Below, in pieces: positions 14,871 to 23,271 of a stretch of 32,637 bases of DNA. The notes under the pieces were generated by a model. It saw nothing but the letters and a program-made list of their open reading frames with translations. It made no database searches and was not told the origin of the DNA. The DNA comes from QQUJ01 sp050287605 (GTDB lineage: Bacteria; Pseudomonadota; Gammaproteobacteria; QQUJ01). Location: contig JBNKCG010000020.1 in assembly GCA_050287605.1 (NCBI GenBank), positions 1 to 32,637 of the forward strand, read 5' to 3'. Made by a program: the position numbers and the translations under genes. Position 1 is the stretch's first letter, and each line of letters opens with the position of its first letter.

Positions 14871-17546
14871 ATGCGCGATGCGTACCAGGATCTCAATTTT
14901 CAGGAGACCCGCGAGTGGCAGGAGGCCGTGGATGCGGTACTGGAGCACGACGGACCGCTGCGGGCCCAATACCTGCTGAAACAGGCCATCGACACCGCGG
15001 TGGCCGGTGGTGCCGAACCCCCCGATGCCGCCCACACCGCCTACCTCAACACCATCCCCGTGGCGCGCGAACCCCAATACCCGGGTGACGCCGACCTCGA
15101 AGAGCGGCTGCGCGACGTGATCCGCTGGAACGCCGCCGCCATGGTGGTGCGGGCCAACAAGAAGCCGGCGGCGCCCGGCGGGCACATCGCCAGCTACCAA
15201 TCCTCCGCGGTGCTCTACGAGGTGGGCTTCAATCACTTCTGGCATGCCGCCAGCGAAATCCACGGCGGCGACCTGGTCTACATCCAGGGACACGTGGCGC
15301 CGGGTATCTATGCGCGGGCCTACCTGGAAGGGCGTATCAGCAAGGAGCAACTGGAAAACTTCCGTATCGAGGCCGGCGGCCAGGGGATCTCCTCCTACCC
15401 GCACCCGTGGCTGATGCCCGATTTCTGGCAATTTCCCACCGTCTCCATGGGCTTGGGGCCCATCATGGCCATCTACCAGGCGCGCTTCATGAAGTACCTG
15501 CAGTACCGCGGACTGATCGCGGATCAGGGGCGCAAGGTGTGGGTGTTCCTCGGCGACGGCGAGACCGACGAGCCCGAGTCGCAGGGTGCCATCGCCATGG
15601 CGGCGCGCGAGAAGCTCGACAACCTCATCTTCGTCATCAATTGCAACCTGCAGCGCCTCGACGGCCCGGTACGCGGCAACGGCAAGATCATCCAAGAGCT
15701 GGAGGGCAACTTCCGCGGCGCGGGCTGGAACGTGATCAAGGTGATCTGGGGCTCGAGCTGGGACAAGCTGCTGGCGCAGGACCACAACGGCCTGCTGCGC
15801 AAGCGTATGAACGAGGCGGTGGACGGCGAGTACCAGGCCTTCAAGGCCAAGGACGGCGCCTACGTGCGCGAGCATTTCTTCGGCAAGTATCCGGAGCTGA
15901 AGAAGATGGTCGAGCACATGAGCGACGACGAGATCTACTACGGCCTGATCCGCGGCGGCCACGACCCACAAAAGGTCTACGCCGCCTACGCCGAGGCGGT
16001 GAAGAGCGTTGACCGGCCCACCCTGATCTTGGCGAAAACCGTCAAAGGTTACGGTATGGGTGAGGCGGGCGAGGGCCAGAACATCACCCACCAGCAGAAG
16101 AAGATGGGTGAGGACCAGCTGCGCAAGTTTCGCAACCGCCTCAAGGTGGAGATCTCCGACAACCACGTGGTGGCGGCCGATTTCATCAAGCCGGCCGAGG
16201 ATTCACCCGAGATGCGCTACCTGCACCAGCGGCGCCAAGCGTTGGGGGGCTATCTGCCTAGCCGCCGCCGCACGGGGGACTCGCTGAGCATTCCCGATCT
16301 GTCCATGTTCGACGCGCTGCTGCACGACACCGGCGAACGCACGCTGTCTACCACTATGGCCCTGGTGCGCGCCATGGTGGCCATCGCCCGCAACAAGGAG
16401 ATCGGCCCGCGCTTGGTGCCCATCGTCCCCGACGAGGCGCGCACCTTCGGCATGGAGGGCATGTTCCGCCAGATCGGCATCTATGCCCCCGAGGGCCAGC
16501 TCTACACGCCGGTGGATGCGGGCGAGATCATGCCCTACCGCGAGGACCAGAAGGGCCAGTTGCTGCAGGAGGGCATCAACGAGGCGGGCGCCATGTCGTC
16601 GTGGATCGCTGCGGCCACCAGCTACTCCAACCACGGCGTCACCATGATGCCGTTCTACATCTACTACTCCATGTTCGGTTTCCAGCGGGTGGGCGATCTG
16701 GCCTGGGCGGCGGGCGACATCCAGGCGCGTGGTTTCCTGATCGGCGGCACCGCCGGGCGTACCACGCTCAACGGCGAGGGGCTGCAGCACCAGGACGGCC
16801 ACAGTCAGCTCTTTGCCGGCTTTATCCCTAACTGCGTCTCTTACGATCCCACCTTCCACTACGAGGTGGCGGTGATCGTGCGCGAGGGCATGCGGCGCAT
16901 GTTCCAGGAGCAGGAGAACGTCTTCTACTACCTCACCACCATGAACGAAAACTACGTGCACCCCGAGATGCCGGCGGGGGCCGAGGAGGGCATCCTCAAG
17001 GGGCTGTACCGGTTACACGAGGGCGAAGCGCCCAAGGGCAAAAAGAAGGCGCCGCGGGTGCAGCTCGTGGGTTGCGGCACCATTCTCAACGAGGTGATCG
17101 CCGCTGCCGAGTTGCTCAAAAACGACTTCGGGGTGGTGGCCGACGTGTGGAGTGCCACCAGCTTCAACGAACTGGCCCGCGACGGCCAGGATGTGGAGCG
17201 TTGGAACCGCCTGCACCCCGACCAGGAACCGCGCCAAAGCCACGTCGAGCAGTGCCTGACCGGCACCGAGGGTCCGGTAATTGCCGCCAGCGACTACATG
17301 AAGTCTTTCGCCGAACAGATTCGCGCCTATGTGCCGCGCCGCTACGCGGTGCTGGGCACCGACGGCTTCGGCCGCTCCGACAGCCGTGAGGCGCTGCGTC
17401 GCCACTTCGAGGTGGATCGTCAACACGTGGTGGTGGCCGCGCTCAAGGCGCTGGCCGATGAGGGTGCGGTTCCCGTCGATGTGGTGGTCAAGGCCATCAG
17501 TCAGTACGGTATCGATGCCGACAAGCCCAACCCGGTGAAGGCGTGA
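14871..17546 (+). CDS. aceE: Pyruvate dehydrogenase E1 component (homodimeric type)
   Basis: 891 residues, the AceE length. It decarboxylates pyruvate with thiamine diphosphate and reductively acetylates the lipoyl groups of E2. The TPP/Mg motif starts GDGETDEPES at residue 228 and continues to NCNLQRLDGPVRGNGKI. The N-terminal sequence FQETREWQEAVDAVLEHDG and the loops GQNITHQQKKMGEDQLR and FPTVSMGLGPIMAIYQARF are typical, as is the pyrimidine-domain segment TYVPVD-like LYTPVDAGEIMPY. AAAGGAG upstream fixes the ATG. It is first gene of the aceE-aceF-lpd operon, with 13 bases to aceF. No missing residues or frame breaks are visible. Confidence 0.97.
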   Translation: MRDAYQDLNFQETREWQEAVDAVLEHDGPLRAQYLLKQAIDTAVAGGAEPPDAAHTAYLNTIPVAREPQYPGDADLEERLRDVIRWNAAAMVVRANKKPAAPGGHIASYQSSAVLYEVGFNHFWHAASEIHGGDLVYIQGHVAPGIYARAYLEGRISKEQLENFRIEAGGQGISSYPHPWLMPDFWQFPTVSMGLGPIMAIYQARFMKYLQYRGLIADQGRKVWVFLGDGETDEPESQGAIAMAAREKLDNLIFVINCNLQRLDGPVRGNGKIIQELEGNFRGAGWNVIKVIWGSSWDKLLAQDHNGLLRKRMNEAVDGEYQAFKAKDGAYVREHFFGKYPELKKMVEHMSDDEIYYGLIRGGHDPQKVYAAYAEAVKSVDRPTLILAKTVKGYGMGEAGEGQNITHQQKKMGEDQLRKFRNRLKVEISDNHVVAADFIKPAEDSPEMRYLHQRRQALGGYLPSRRRTGDSLSIPDLSMFDALLHDTGERTLSTTMALVRAMVAIARNKEIGPRLVPIVPDEARTFGMEGMFRQIGIYAPEGQLYTPVDAGEIMPYREDQKGQLLQEGINEAGAMSSWIAAATSYSNHGVTMMPFYIYYSMFGFQRVGDLAWAAGDIQARGFLIGGTAGRTTLNGEGLQHQDGHSQLFAGFIPNCVSYDPTFHYEVAVIVREGMRRMFQEQENVFYYLTTMNENYVHPEMPAGAEEGILKGLYRLHEGEAPKGKKKAPRVQLVGCGTILNEVIAAAELLKNDFGVVADVWSATSFNELARDGQDVERWNRLHPDQEPRQSHVEQCLTGTEGPVIAASDYMKSFAEQIRAYVPRRYAVLGTDGFGRSDSREALRRHFEVDRQHVVVAALKALADEGAVPVDVVVKAISQYGIDADKPNPVKA

Positions 17547-17559
17547 GGGAGTCATAACA

Positions 17560-18837
17560 ATGAGCATCCAACAGATCACAGTGCCGGATATCGGCGATTT
17601 CGCCGACGTGGACGTCATCGAAGTCCTCGTCGCCCCCGGCGACACCGTTGCCGTGGATGATCCCGTCGTCACCCTGGAGAGCGACAAGGCATCCATGGAG
17701 ATTCCCAGCCCCGCCGCCGGCGTGGTGAAGGAGTTGAAGATCAACGTGGGCGACAAGGTGTCGCAGGGCAGCCTGATCCTGCTGCTGGAAGGCAAAGGCG
17801 CCACGCAGACCCAGGCCGCGGCGGTCCCCGAGCCGGCGTCCGCGCCAACGCCTGCGGCACCGCCGCCGGCTCCTGCTCCTGCGCCAGTGCCGGCTGCACC
17901 CGCGGCGAGCGGTTCAGCTTCGGGACGCCCCTACGCCAGCCCCTCGGTACGCCGGCTGGCCCGCGAGCAGGGGATCGACCTGACCCGGATGGCGGGCAGC
18001 GGCCGCAAGGGGCGCATCACCAAAGAGGATCTCGCCAACGTTGCCCAGGGCGGTGCGCGACCGGCCGCGGCGGCTACCCCGGCCGTGTCCACGGGCGGTG
18101 CCGGCATCCCGCCCATCCCGGCGGTGGATTTCAGCAAGTTCGGGCCGGTGGAGAGCCAGGCGCTCACCAAGATCAAGCGCCTCACCGGTGTCAACCTGAG
18201 CCGCGCCTGGCTCAACATCCCCCACGTCACCCACCACGACGAGTGCGACATCTCCGAGGTGGAGGCCTTCCGCAAATCGCTCAAGGCCGAGGCCGAAAAG
18301 CAGGGTTTGCGGGTCACGCTGTTGAGCTTCTTCATGAAGGCGTGTGCCGCGACGCTGAAGGCGTTCCCCACCTTCAACGCCTCGCTTGATCCCAGCGCCG
18401 AGAACCTGATCCTGAAACAGTACGTGCACATCGGCATCGCGGTGGACACGCCCAACGGCTTGGTGGTTCCGGTGGTGCGCGACGTGGATCGGAAGAGCAT
18501 CTACGACCTGTCGGCGGAGCTGGCCGAGATCAGCGTCAAGGCGCGCGACAAGAAGCTGATGCCGGGCGATATGCAGGGCGGCAGCTTCACCATCTCCAGC
18601 CTGGGCGGTATCGGCGGCACGGCGTTCACCCCTATTGTCAACGCGCCCGAGGTGGCGATCCTGGGGTTGACCCGTTCGCAGATGAAGCCGGTGTGGGACG
18701 GCAGCGCTTTCGTCCCGCGCCTGATGCAGCCGCTGTCGCTGTCCTACGATCACCGGGTGATCGACGGCGCGGAGGCGGCGCGCTTCGTGCGCCATCTGGG
18801 CGAGCTGATGAGCGACGTGCGGCGGTTGCTGCTCTAA
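17560..18837 (+). CDS. aceF: Dihydrolipoamide acetyltransferase (E2) with a single lipoyl domain
   Basis: 425 residues; it transfers the acetyl group from lipoamide to CoA and forms the PDH core. A single lipoyl domain (about 2-76) carries the lipoylated Lys43 in LESDKASMEI. An Ala/Pro-rich swinging linker (about 85-125) leads to the subunit-binding domain (SPSVRRLAREQGIDLTRMAG, about 127-160), then the catalytic domain from about 200. The catalytic histidine is His398 in YDHRVIDG. E. coli AceF has three lipoyl domains, so this E2 is short; the two missing domains correspond in number to those fused to E3 in the next gene. GGGAG precedes the ATG. Coding is continuous with aceE (13 bases) and lpd (19 bases). 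Confidence 0.96.
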   Translation: MSIQQITVPDIGDFADVDVIEVLVAPGDTVAVDDPVVTLESDKASMEIPSPAAGVVKELKINVGDKVSQGSLILLLEGKGATQTQAAAVPEPASAPTPAAPPPAPAPAPVPAAPAASGSASGRPYASPSVRRLAREQGIDLTRMAGSGRKGRITKEDLANVAQGGARPAAAATPAVSTGGAGIPPIPAVDFSKFGPVESQALTKIKRLTGVNLSRAWLNIPHVTHHDECDISEVEAFRKSLKAEAEKQGLRVTLLSFFMKACAATLKAFPTFNASLDPSAENLILKQYVHIGIAVDTPNGLVVPVVRDVDRKSIYDLSAELAEISVKARDKKLMPGDMQGGSFTISSLGGIGGTAFTPIVNAPEVAILGLTRSQMKPVWDGSAFVPRLMQPLSLSYDHRVIDGAEAARFVRHLGELMSDVRRLLL

Positions 18838-19348
18838 CCAAAAAGCGAGAACAACGATGAGCGAAATCAAACAGATCACCGTCCCGGACATCGGGGATTA
18901 CCAGGGTGTGGATGTCATCGAGGTGCTGGTCAAGCCCGGTGACGCCGTCGAGATCGACGCTCCGCTGATTACCCTGGAGAGCGACAAGGCCTCGTTGGAG
19001 ATCCCGTCGCTTTACTCCGGTACCGTCATCGAGTTGCAGGTCAAGGTGGGCGACAAGGTCTCCCAGGGCAGCGCCATCCTGAAAATGGAGGTCGGCTCGG
19101 ACGCCAGGGTGGCCACCGACGAGCCCCGCCCTACGGTGGAGCGTCCTCCCACCTACGAGGTGCGGCGCGGCGAGGGGGGGTATGTCGAAAACGTGCGGGT
19201 GCCCGACATCGGCGATTTCAGCGAAGTGGACGTCATCGAGGTGCTGGTGCGCGAGGGCGATCGCATCGCCGAGGGCGATTCGTTGATCACCCTGGAAAGC
19301 GACAAGGCCTCCATGGAAATTCCCAGCCCCGCCGCCGGCGTGGTCAAG
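17671..19348 (+). repeat. Near-identical lipoyl-domain segments in aceF and lpd
   Basis: The 60 bases at 17671-17730 (aceF) and 19289-19348 (lpd, second lipoyl domain) match at 56 positions, all differences being third-codon changes. They encode the same peptide around the lipoylated lysine (TLESDKASMEIPSPAAGVVK). The first lpd lipoyl domain is much less similar. The feature spans from the first copy to the second. Confidence 0.8.
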
Positions 19349-20914
19349 ACATTGAAGGTCAAAGTGGGCGACAAGGTCTCCGAGGGGGTGCTGATCCTCG
19401 CCCTCGAGGTGGCGGGCGAGGTACCGCGGTCTGCGGTGGCTCCCATCGGCTCCCCGGCCCAACCGTCAGTGGCGGCTGCCGACAGCTACGTCGGCCGCAC
19501 CGACGTGCAGGCCGAAGTGGTAGTGCTGGGCGCGGGTCCCGGCGGCTACACCGCCGCCTTCCGCGCCGCCGATTTGGGCAAGAAGGTGGTGCTGATCGAA
19601 CGCTACCCGAGTTTGGGCGGGGTCTGCCTCAACGTCGGCTGCATTCCCTCCAAGGCCCTGCTGCACGCCGCCAAGGTGCTGGACGAGGCGCGGGATTTCG
19701 CCGCCCACGGCATCAGCTTCGGCGAGCCCAAGGTCGATCTCGATGCGCTGCGTAAGTGGAAGGACGGCGTGGTGAAACGCCTCACCGGCGGTCTCGGCGG
19801 CCTGGCCAAGCAGCGCAAGGTGCAGGTGGTCAATGGGTACGGCCGATTTCTCGACGCCCACCACATCGAGGTGGAGAACGGCGACGGCGAGAAGACGGTG
19901 GTGGGCTTCGAGCACTGCATCATCGCCGCCGGCAGCGCACCGGTGAAACTGCCGTTCATCCCCGACGATCCGCGGGTCATCGATTCCACCGGCGCTTTGC
20001 AACTGGAAGGGGTTCCCAAACGCATGCTGGTCATCGGCGGCGGCATCATCGGGCTGGAGATGGCCACGGTTTATCACGCGCTCGGCTCCAAGATCACCGT
20101 GGTGGAGATGCAGGACGGCCTCATCCCCGGCGCCGACAAGGACATCGTCCGGCCGTTGCACAAACGCCTGGAAAAACGCTACGAGGCGATCCTGCTGAAG
20201 ACCCGCGTCACCAAAGTCGAGGCGGGCAAGAAGGGTCTCACGGTCACCTTCGACGGCGCCAACGCCCCCGAACCGCAGACCTACGACCGCATCCTGGTGG
20301 CGGTGGGGCGCACCCCCAATGGGCTCAAGATCGATGCCGCCAAGGCGGGGGTCGCGGTGGACGACCGCGGCTTCATCGCCGTGGACAACCAGCAGCGCAC
20401 CAACGTGCCGCACATCTTCGCCATCGGCGACGTCGTCGGCCAACCCATGCTGGCCCACAAGGCGGTGCACGAGGGCAAGGTGGCCGCCGAGGTGTGCGCC
20501 GGCCAGAACAGTCACTTCGTGGCGCGCGTGATCCCGTCGGTGGCCTATACCGACCCCGAGATCGCCTGGGTGGGCGTCACCGAGGCCGAGGCCAAGGAGC
20601 AGGGGCTGAAGGTGGGCAAAGGGGCTTTCCCGTGGGCCGCGAGCGGGCGCTCACTCTCCCTGGGCCGCGAAGAGGGCATGACCAAGCTGATCTTCGACGA
20701 GCAGACCGAGCGCGTCATCGGCGCCGGCATCGTCGGCCCCAACGCCGGCGATCTCATCGCCGAAGCGGCGCTGGCCATCGAGATGGATTGCGATGCCGCC
20801 GACATCGGTCTCACCATCCATCCGCACCCGACGCTGTCGGAGACCATCGCGTTCTCGGCGGAGGCCTTCGAAGGCACCATTACCGATCTCTACCTGCCCA
20901 AGAAGAGAAAGTAG
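18857..20914 (+). CDS. lpd: Dihydrolipoamide dehydrogenase (E3) with two N-terminal lipoyl domains
   Basis: 685 residues against about 475 for ordinary E3. Two lipoyl domains come first: 5-78 (Lys44 in LESDKASLEI) and 111-185 (Lys150 in LESDKASMEI), joined by a linker with TVERPPTYEV. A second linker rich in Ala, Pro and Val leads to the flavoprotein. That part has FAD motif GAGPGG (225-230), redox disulphide GGVCLNVGCIPSKA (Cys257, Cys262), NAD motif IGGGIIGLEMA and the C-terminal active-site HPHPTLSETI. E3 re-oxidises dihydrolipoamide with NAD. E3 with one lipoyl domain is known (for example Neisseria p64k); two is less common. Together with the one-domain E2, the operon supplies three lipoyl domains. 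No strong SD is seen, only AGCGAGAA; the 19-base gap suggests coupling to aceF. Confidence 0.95.
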   Translation: MSEIKQITVPDIGDYQGVDVIEVLVKPGDAVEIDAPLITLESDKASLEIPSLYSGTVIELQVKVGDKVSQGSAILKMEVGSDARVATDEPRPTVERPPTYEVRRGEGGYVENVRVPDIGDFSEVDVIEVLVREGDRIAEGDSLITLESDKASMEIPSPAAGVVKTLKVKVGDKVSEGVLILALEVAGEVPRSAVAPIGSPAQPSVAAADSYVGRTDVQAEVVVLGAGPGGYTAAFRAADLGKKVVLIERYPSLGGVCLNVGCIPSKALLHAAKVLDEARDFAAHGISFGEPKVDLDALRKWKDGVVKRLTGGLGGLAKQRKVQVVNGYGRFLDAHHIEVENGDGEKTVVGFEHCIIAAGSAPVKLPFIPDDPRVIDSTGALQLEGVPKRMLVIGGGIIGLEMATVYHALGSKITVVEMQDGLIPGADKDIVRPLHKRLEKRYEAILLKTRVTKVEAGKKGLTVTFDGANAPEPQTYDRILVAVGRTPNGLKIDAAKAGVAVDDRGFIAVDNQQRTNVPHIFAIGDVVGQPMLAHKAVHEGKVAAEVCAGQNSHFVARVIPSVAYTDPEIAWVGVTEAEAKEQGLKVGKGAFPWAASGRSLSLGREEGMTKLIFDEQTERVIGAGIVGPNAGDLIAEAALAIEMDCDAADIGLTIHPHPTLSETIAFSAEAFEGTITDLYLPKKRK

Positions 20915-20945
20915 CGGCCGGTCGAATTCGCTTATGGGCAACGCG

Positions 20946-20989
20946 GAGGGCGCGGAGATTTTCCTGATTGCAGGGATCTCCGCGCCCTC
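20946..20989. repeat. Long inverted repeat after lpd (REP-like, possible terminator)
   Basis: GAGGGCGCGGAGAT (20946-20959) pairs perfectly with ATCTCCGCGCCCTC (20976-20989), and the loop has an inner CCTG/CAGG. The flanks read CGCGGAGGGCG and CCTCTGTGCG, like the GC-rich intergenic repeats seen in many environmental Proteobacteria. No U-run follows, so it may be a repeat, an mRNA 3'-end stabiliser, or a Rho-dependent stop. Confidence 0.6.
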
Positions 20990-21268
20990 TGTGCGTCTGT
21001 GGGCAGGGTTTACTCCGAACGGTCAATCAACAGCCGCTCACCCCGTGTTGCGGCGGCTTGGTTGCTGACCCGCAAGCGCCCGGAGGGCGGTTTCACAAAC
21101 CCGAATATCGGTGCTAAGGTGCGCTTCTGCCGCCATCCCGAGGGGTTCCGACCGGGGGGATGAGCGGCGGATCACGTAGCGACTCAACGAGAACCGGGGC
21201 GATCGAAGGTGCAAAACCCGTTTCCCCCCGGATGTGGCTGTGGATGGCAACACGCGTAGGGGAGAACC
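20990..21268 (+). promoter_or_regulatory. trpB2 upstream region: weak promoter and structured leader
   Basis: Holds TTCACA (21092-21097), 17 bases, TAAGGT (21115-21120) as a weak promoter. The leader has two predicted hairpins: CCGCCATCCC (21130-21139) with GGGAT and GGCGG (21157-21170, GAGC bulged), and CCGGGG (21194-21199) with CCCCGG (21226-21231), about 37 bases before the start. A small CGCCC/GGGCG hairpin lies at 21077-21089. I do not recognise a known riboswitch. Confidence 0.35.
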
Positions 21269-22636
21269 ATGAGCGATACCGTGAAATACCTGTTGGGCGA
21301 AGAACAAATTCCGAAGTTCTGGTACAACATCGCCGCCGATCTACCGCAACCCATGGCAGCGGTTCTGCACCCTGGCACGGGGCAACCCATCGGACCCGAC
21401 GATCTGGCGCCGCTGTTTCCCATGGAGCTGATCCTCCAGGAAGTGAGCACCGAGCGCGAGATCGAGATTCCCGAGCCGGTGCGCGAGGTGCTGCGCCAGT
21501 GGCGCCCCGCCCCCATGTACCGTGCGCGACGGCTGGAAAAGGCGCTCGGCACCCCCGCCCGCATCTACTACAAGTACGAGGGCGTCAGCCCGTCGGGCAG
21601 CCACAAACCCAATACCGCGGTGGCGCAGGCCTTCTTCAACAAGCAGGCCGGCGTCAAGAAGCTGAGCACCGAGACCGGTGCCGGCCAGTGGGGCTCGTCG
21701 CTGGCATACGCGGGGTCGGTGTTCGGCCTCGAGGTGCTGGTCTACATGGTGAAGGTGAGCTACCAGCAGAAGCCTTATCGCCGTGCCTTGATGGAGACCT
21801 ACGGCGCCACCTGTATCCCCAGCCCCAGCGATACCACCGAGGGCGGGCGCGCGATCCTGGCCAAAGATCCCAACTCCAACGGCAGTCTGGGCATCGCCAT
21901 CTCCGAAGCGGTGGAGGTCGCCGCCAAGAGCGACGACACCAAATACGCCTTGGGCAGCGTGCTCAACCACGTGCTGTTGCACCAGACCGTCATCGGCCAG
22001 GAGGCGCTCAAGCAGATGGAGGTGGCCAACGACTACCCGGACATCGTCATCGGCTGCGCCGGCGGTGGGAGCAATTTCGCCGGTATTGCCTTCCCCTTCA
22101 TCGGCGAGAAGCTGCGCGGCGGCAACGACGTGCGCACCATCGCGGTGGAGCCGGCGGCGTGCCCGACGCTGACGCGTGGTGTCTACGCCTACGACTTCGG
22201 CGATACCGTGCACCTGACGCCGCTGGTCAAGATGCACACCCTGGGCAACACCTTCATGCCGCCCGGTTTCCACGCCGGCGGGTTGCGCTACCATGGCATG
22301 GCGCCGCTGGTCAGCCATCTCAAGGAGCTGGGCTACATCGAGGCGCGCGCCGTGCATCAGAACCCCTGTTTCGCTGCCGGAGTCGAGTTCGCGCGCGCCG
22401 AGGGCATCGTCCCGGCACCGGAGAGCACCCACGCGGTGCGCGTCGCCATCGACGAGGCGTTGCGCTGCAAGGCGGAGGGAAAATCGGAGGCGATCCTGTT
22501 CAACCTCTCCGGGCACGGTCACTTCGACATGGCGGCGTACACGGAGTATTTCGCCGGCACCCTGGAGGATAAGGACTACGATCAGGCGGCGCTGGACGCC
22601 GCACTGGCCGAGCTGCCGGCCGTGGCCGAAGGCTGA
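21269..22636 (+). CDS. Tryptophan synthase beta chain, TrpB2 type
   Basis: 455 residues, longer than TrpB1 (about 400) as expected for the TrpB2 group. PLP-dependent, condensing indole with serine. The PLP lysine is Lys113 in SGSHKPNTA and the catalytic glutamate is Glu135 in ETGAGQWG; the phosphate loop reads CAGGGSN. The N-terminal FWYNIAADLPQPMAAVLHP and the mid-region MVKVSYQQKPYRRALMETYG are TrpB2-like. No trpA or trpB1 lies here, so it is an orphan that probably acts alone, salvaging indole, or has a related beta-elimination/replacement role. AGGGGAG supports the start. It is a single-gene unit with a strong terminator. Confidence 0.92.
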   Translation: MSDTVKYLLGEEQIPKFWYNIAADLPQPMAAVLHPGTGQPIGPDDLAPLFPMELILQEVSTEREIEIPEPVREVLRQWRPAPMYRARRLEKALGTPARIYYKYEGVSPSGSHKPNTAVAQAFFNKQAGVKKLSTETGAGQWGSSLAYAGSVFGLEVLVYMVKVSYQQKPYRRALMETYGATCIPSPSDTTEGGRAILAKDPNSNGSLGIAISEAVEVAAKSDDTKYALGSVLNHVLLHQTVIGQEALKQMEVANDYPDIVIGCAGGGSNFAGIAFPFIGEKLRGGNDVRTIAVEPAACPTLTRGVYAYDFGDTVHLTPLVKMHTLGNTFMPPGFHAGGLRYHGMAPLVSHLKELGYIEARAVHQNPCFAAGVEFARAEGIVPAPESTHAVRVAIDEALRCKAEGKSEAILFNLSGHGHFDMAAYTEYFAGTLEDKDYDQAALDAALAELPAVAEG

Positions 22637-22650
22637 AGGGCGAAACGATC

Positions 22651-22684
22651 AAGGGCGGCACGGAACTCCGTGCCGCCCTTTTTT
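22651..22684 (+). terminator. Rho-independent terminator of trpB2
   Basis: AAGGGCGGCACGGA pairs perfectly with TCCGTGCCGCCCTT, followed by TTTT (22681-22684). It lies 15 bases after the trpB2 stop. The convergent PilZ gene ends 46 bases further on. Confidence 0.92.
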
Positions 22685-22729
22685 ATGGGGATTCCGGGCG
22701 CCTGCGCCGCCCAGCGCGGACGAGCCCGA

Positions 22730-23116
22730 TCAGGCGCGAAGGCTGGCCGCCGTCGACTCGAAACTGCTGCTGTCGGTGACGAACCAGCGGCTCACCCGAC
22801 CGGCGCCGACCTCATCGCCTGCGCAGCGCATCACCACATCGCGTACCGACACCGCGGGGTTGTCGGCGTGGAATCCCACGCCACCATTGCGATCGTGGAC
22901 TACCGTTCCGCTGATCTGTTCGCGCCGCGTGCTGCGTTGGCGGCTGAGATCCAGGGTGACGACCACCTGTGAGTTGACCGGTACCCCGCGGTTGGTCTTG
23001 ATGAACAATCCGTGACTGCCCAGATTGGCGACGACACCCGGTACCCACCCGCCACCGCCGGTGTGGATCAGGACCGGAAGCGTCGTGCCGACACGCTCGC
23101 TTTGCCGCGCATTCAT
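22730..23116 (-). CDS. PilZ-domain protein (putative c-di-GMP receptor)
   Basis: 128 residues from an ATG with GGAGGAG upstream; an in-frame extension of 20 codons is rejected for lack of an SD. It is PilZ-like: the N-terminal RQSERV resembles the RxxxR motif, and VANLGSHGLFIKT sits where D/NxSxxG binds c-di-GMP, giving a partly degenerate site (NLGSHG). The barrel continues as GVPVNSQVVVTLDLS and is followed by RREQISGTVVHDRNGGVGFH. A polar C-terminal tail rich in Ser/Thr follows. PilZ proteins act as cytoplasmic effectors of c-di-GMP. A diguanylate cyclase is encoded about 6 kb away in this window, though any link is inference. Confidence 0.75.
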   Translation of the reverse strand: MNARQSERVGTTLPVLIHTGGGGWVPGVVANLGSHGLFIKTNRGVPVNSQVVVTLDLSRQRSTRREQISGTVVHDRNGGVGFHADNPAVSVRDVVMRCAGDEVGAGRVSRWFVTDSSSFESTAASLRA

Positions 23117-23158
23117 AGTGCTCCTCCCAAACGGCATCGTTATTAGGAGGTGTCCGCG

Positions 23159-23245
23159 ATGCAGGACTGGTGTCAATGCGCGGACGCCGCCTTAGTGTTG
23201 GGCCGTGACGACAATCATTGGACGATACGCGCCGGGATTCAGTGA
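23159..23245 (+). CDS. Possible 28-codon small ORF divergent from the PilZ gene
   Basis: ATG at 23159 follows TTAGGAGGTG with eight bases between AGGAGG and the start. The peptide begins MQDWCQCADAALVLGRDDNH and ends in AGIQ, with two cysteines and two tryptophans. GTCCGCG (23152-23158) and CGCGGAC (23179-23185) form a perfect inverted repeat that could hide the start codon. No homologue is recognised; low confidence. Confidence 0.25.
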   Translation: MQDWCQCADAALVLGRDDNHWTIRAGIQ

Positions 23246-23271
23246 ACCGCATCGCATTCCCTTAGGATTTC

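Noticed and set aside
14847..16166. 439-codon open frame antisense to aceE
   Set aside because: Opposite a fully convincing aceE; His/Leu/Val-rich composition typical of the antisense frame in GC-rich genes, with no domains.
21160..21268. Trp-codon leader peptide (ATG-TGG-CTG-TGG at 21232) suggesting attenuation of trpB2
   Set aside because: The frame has no stop before trpB2 and stays open for hundreds of codons, unlike a leader peptide; no tandem Trp codons and no SD.
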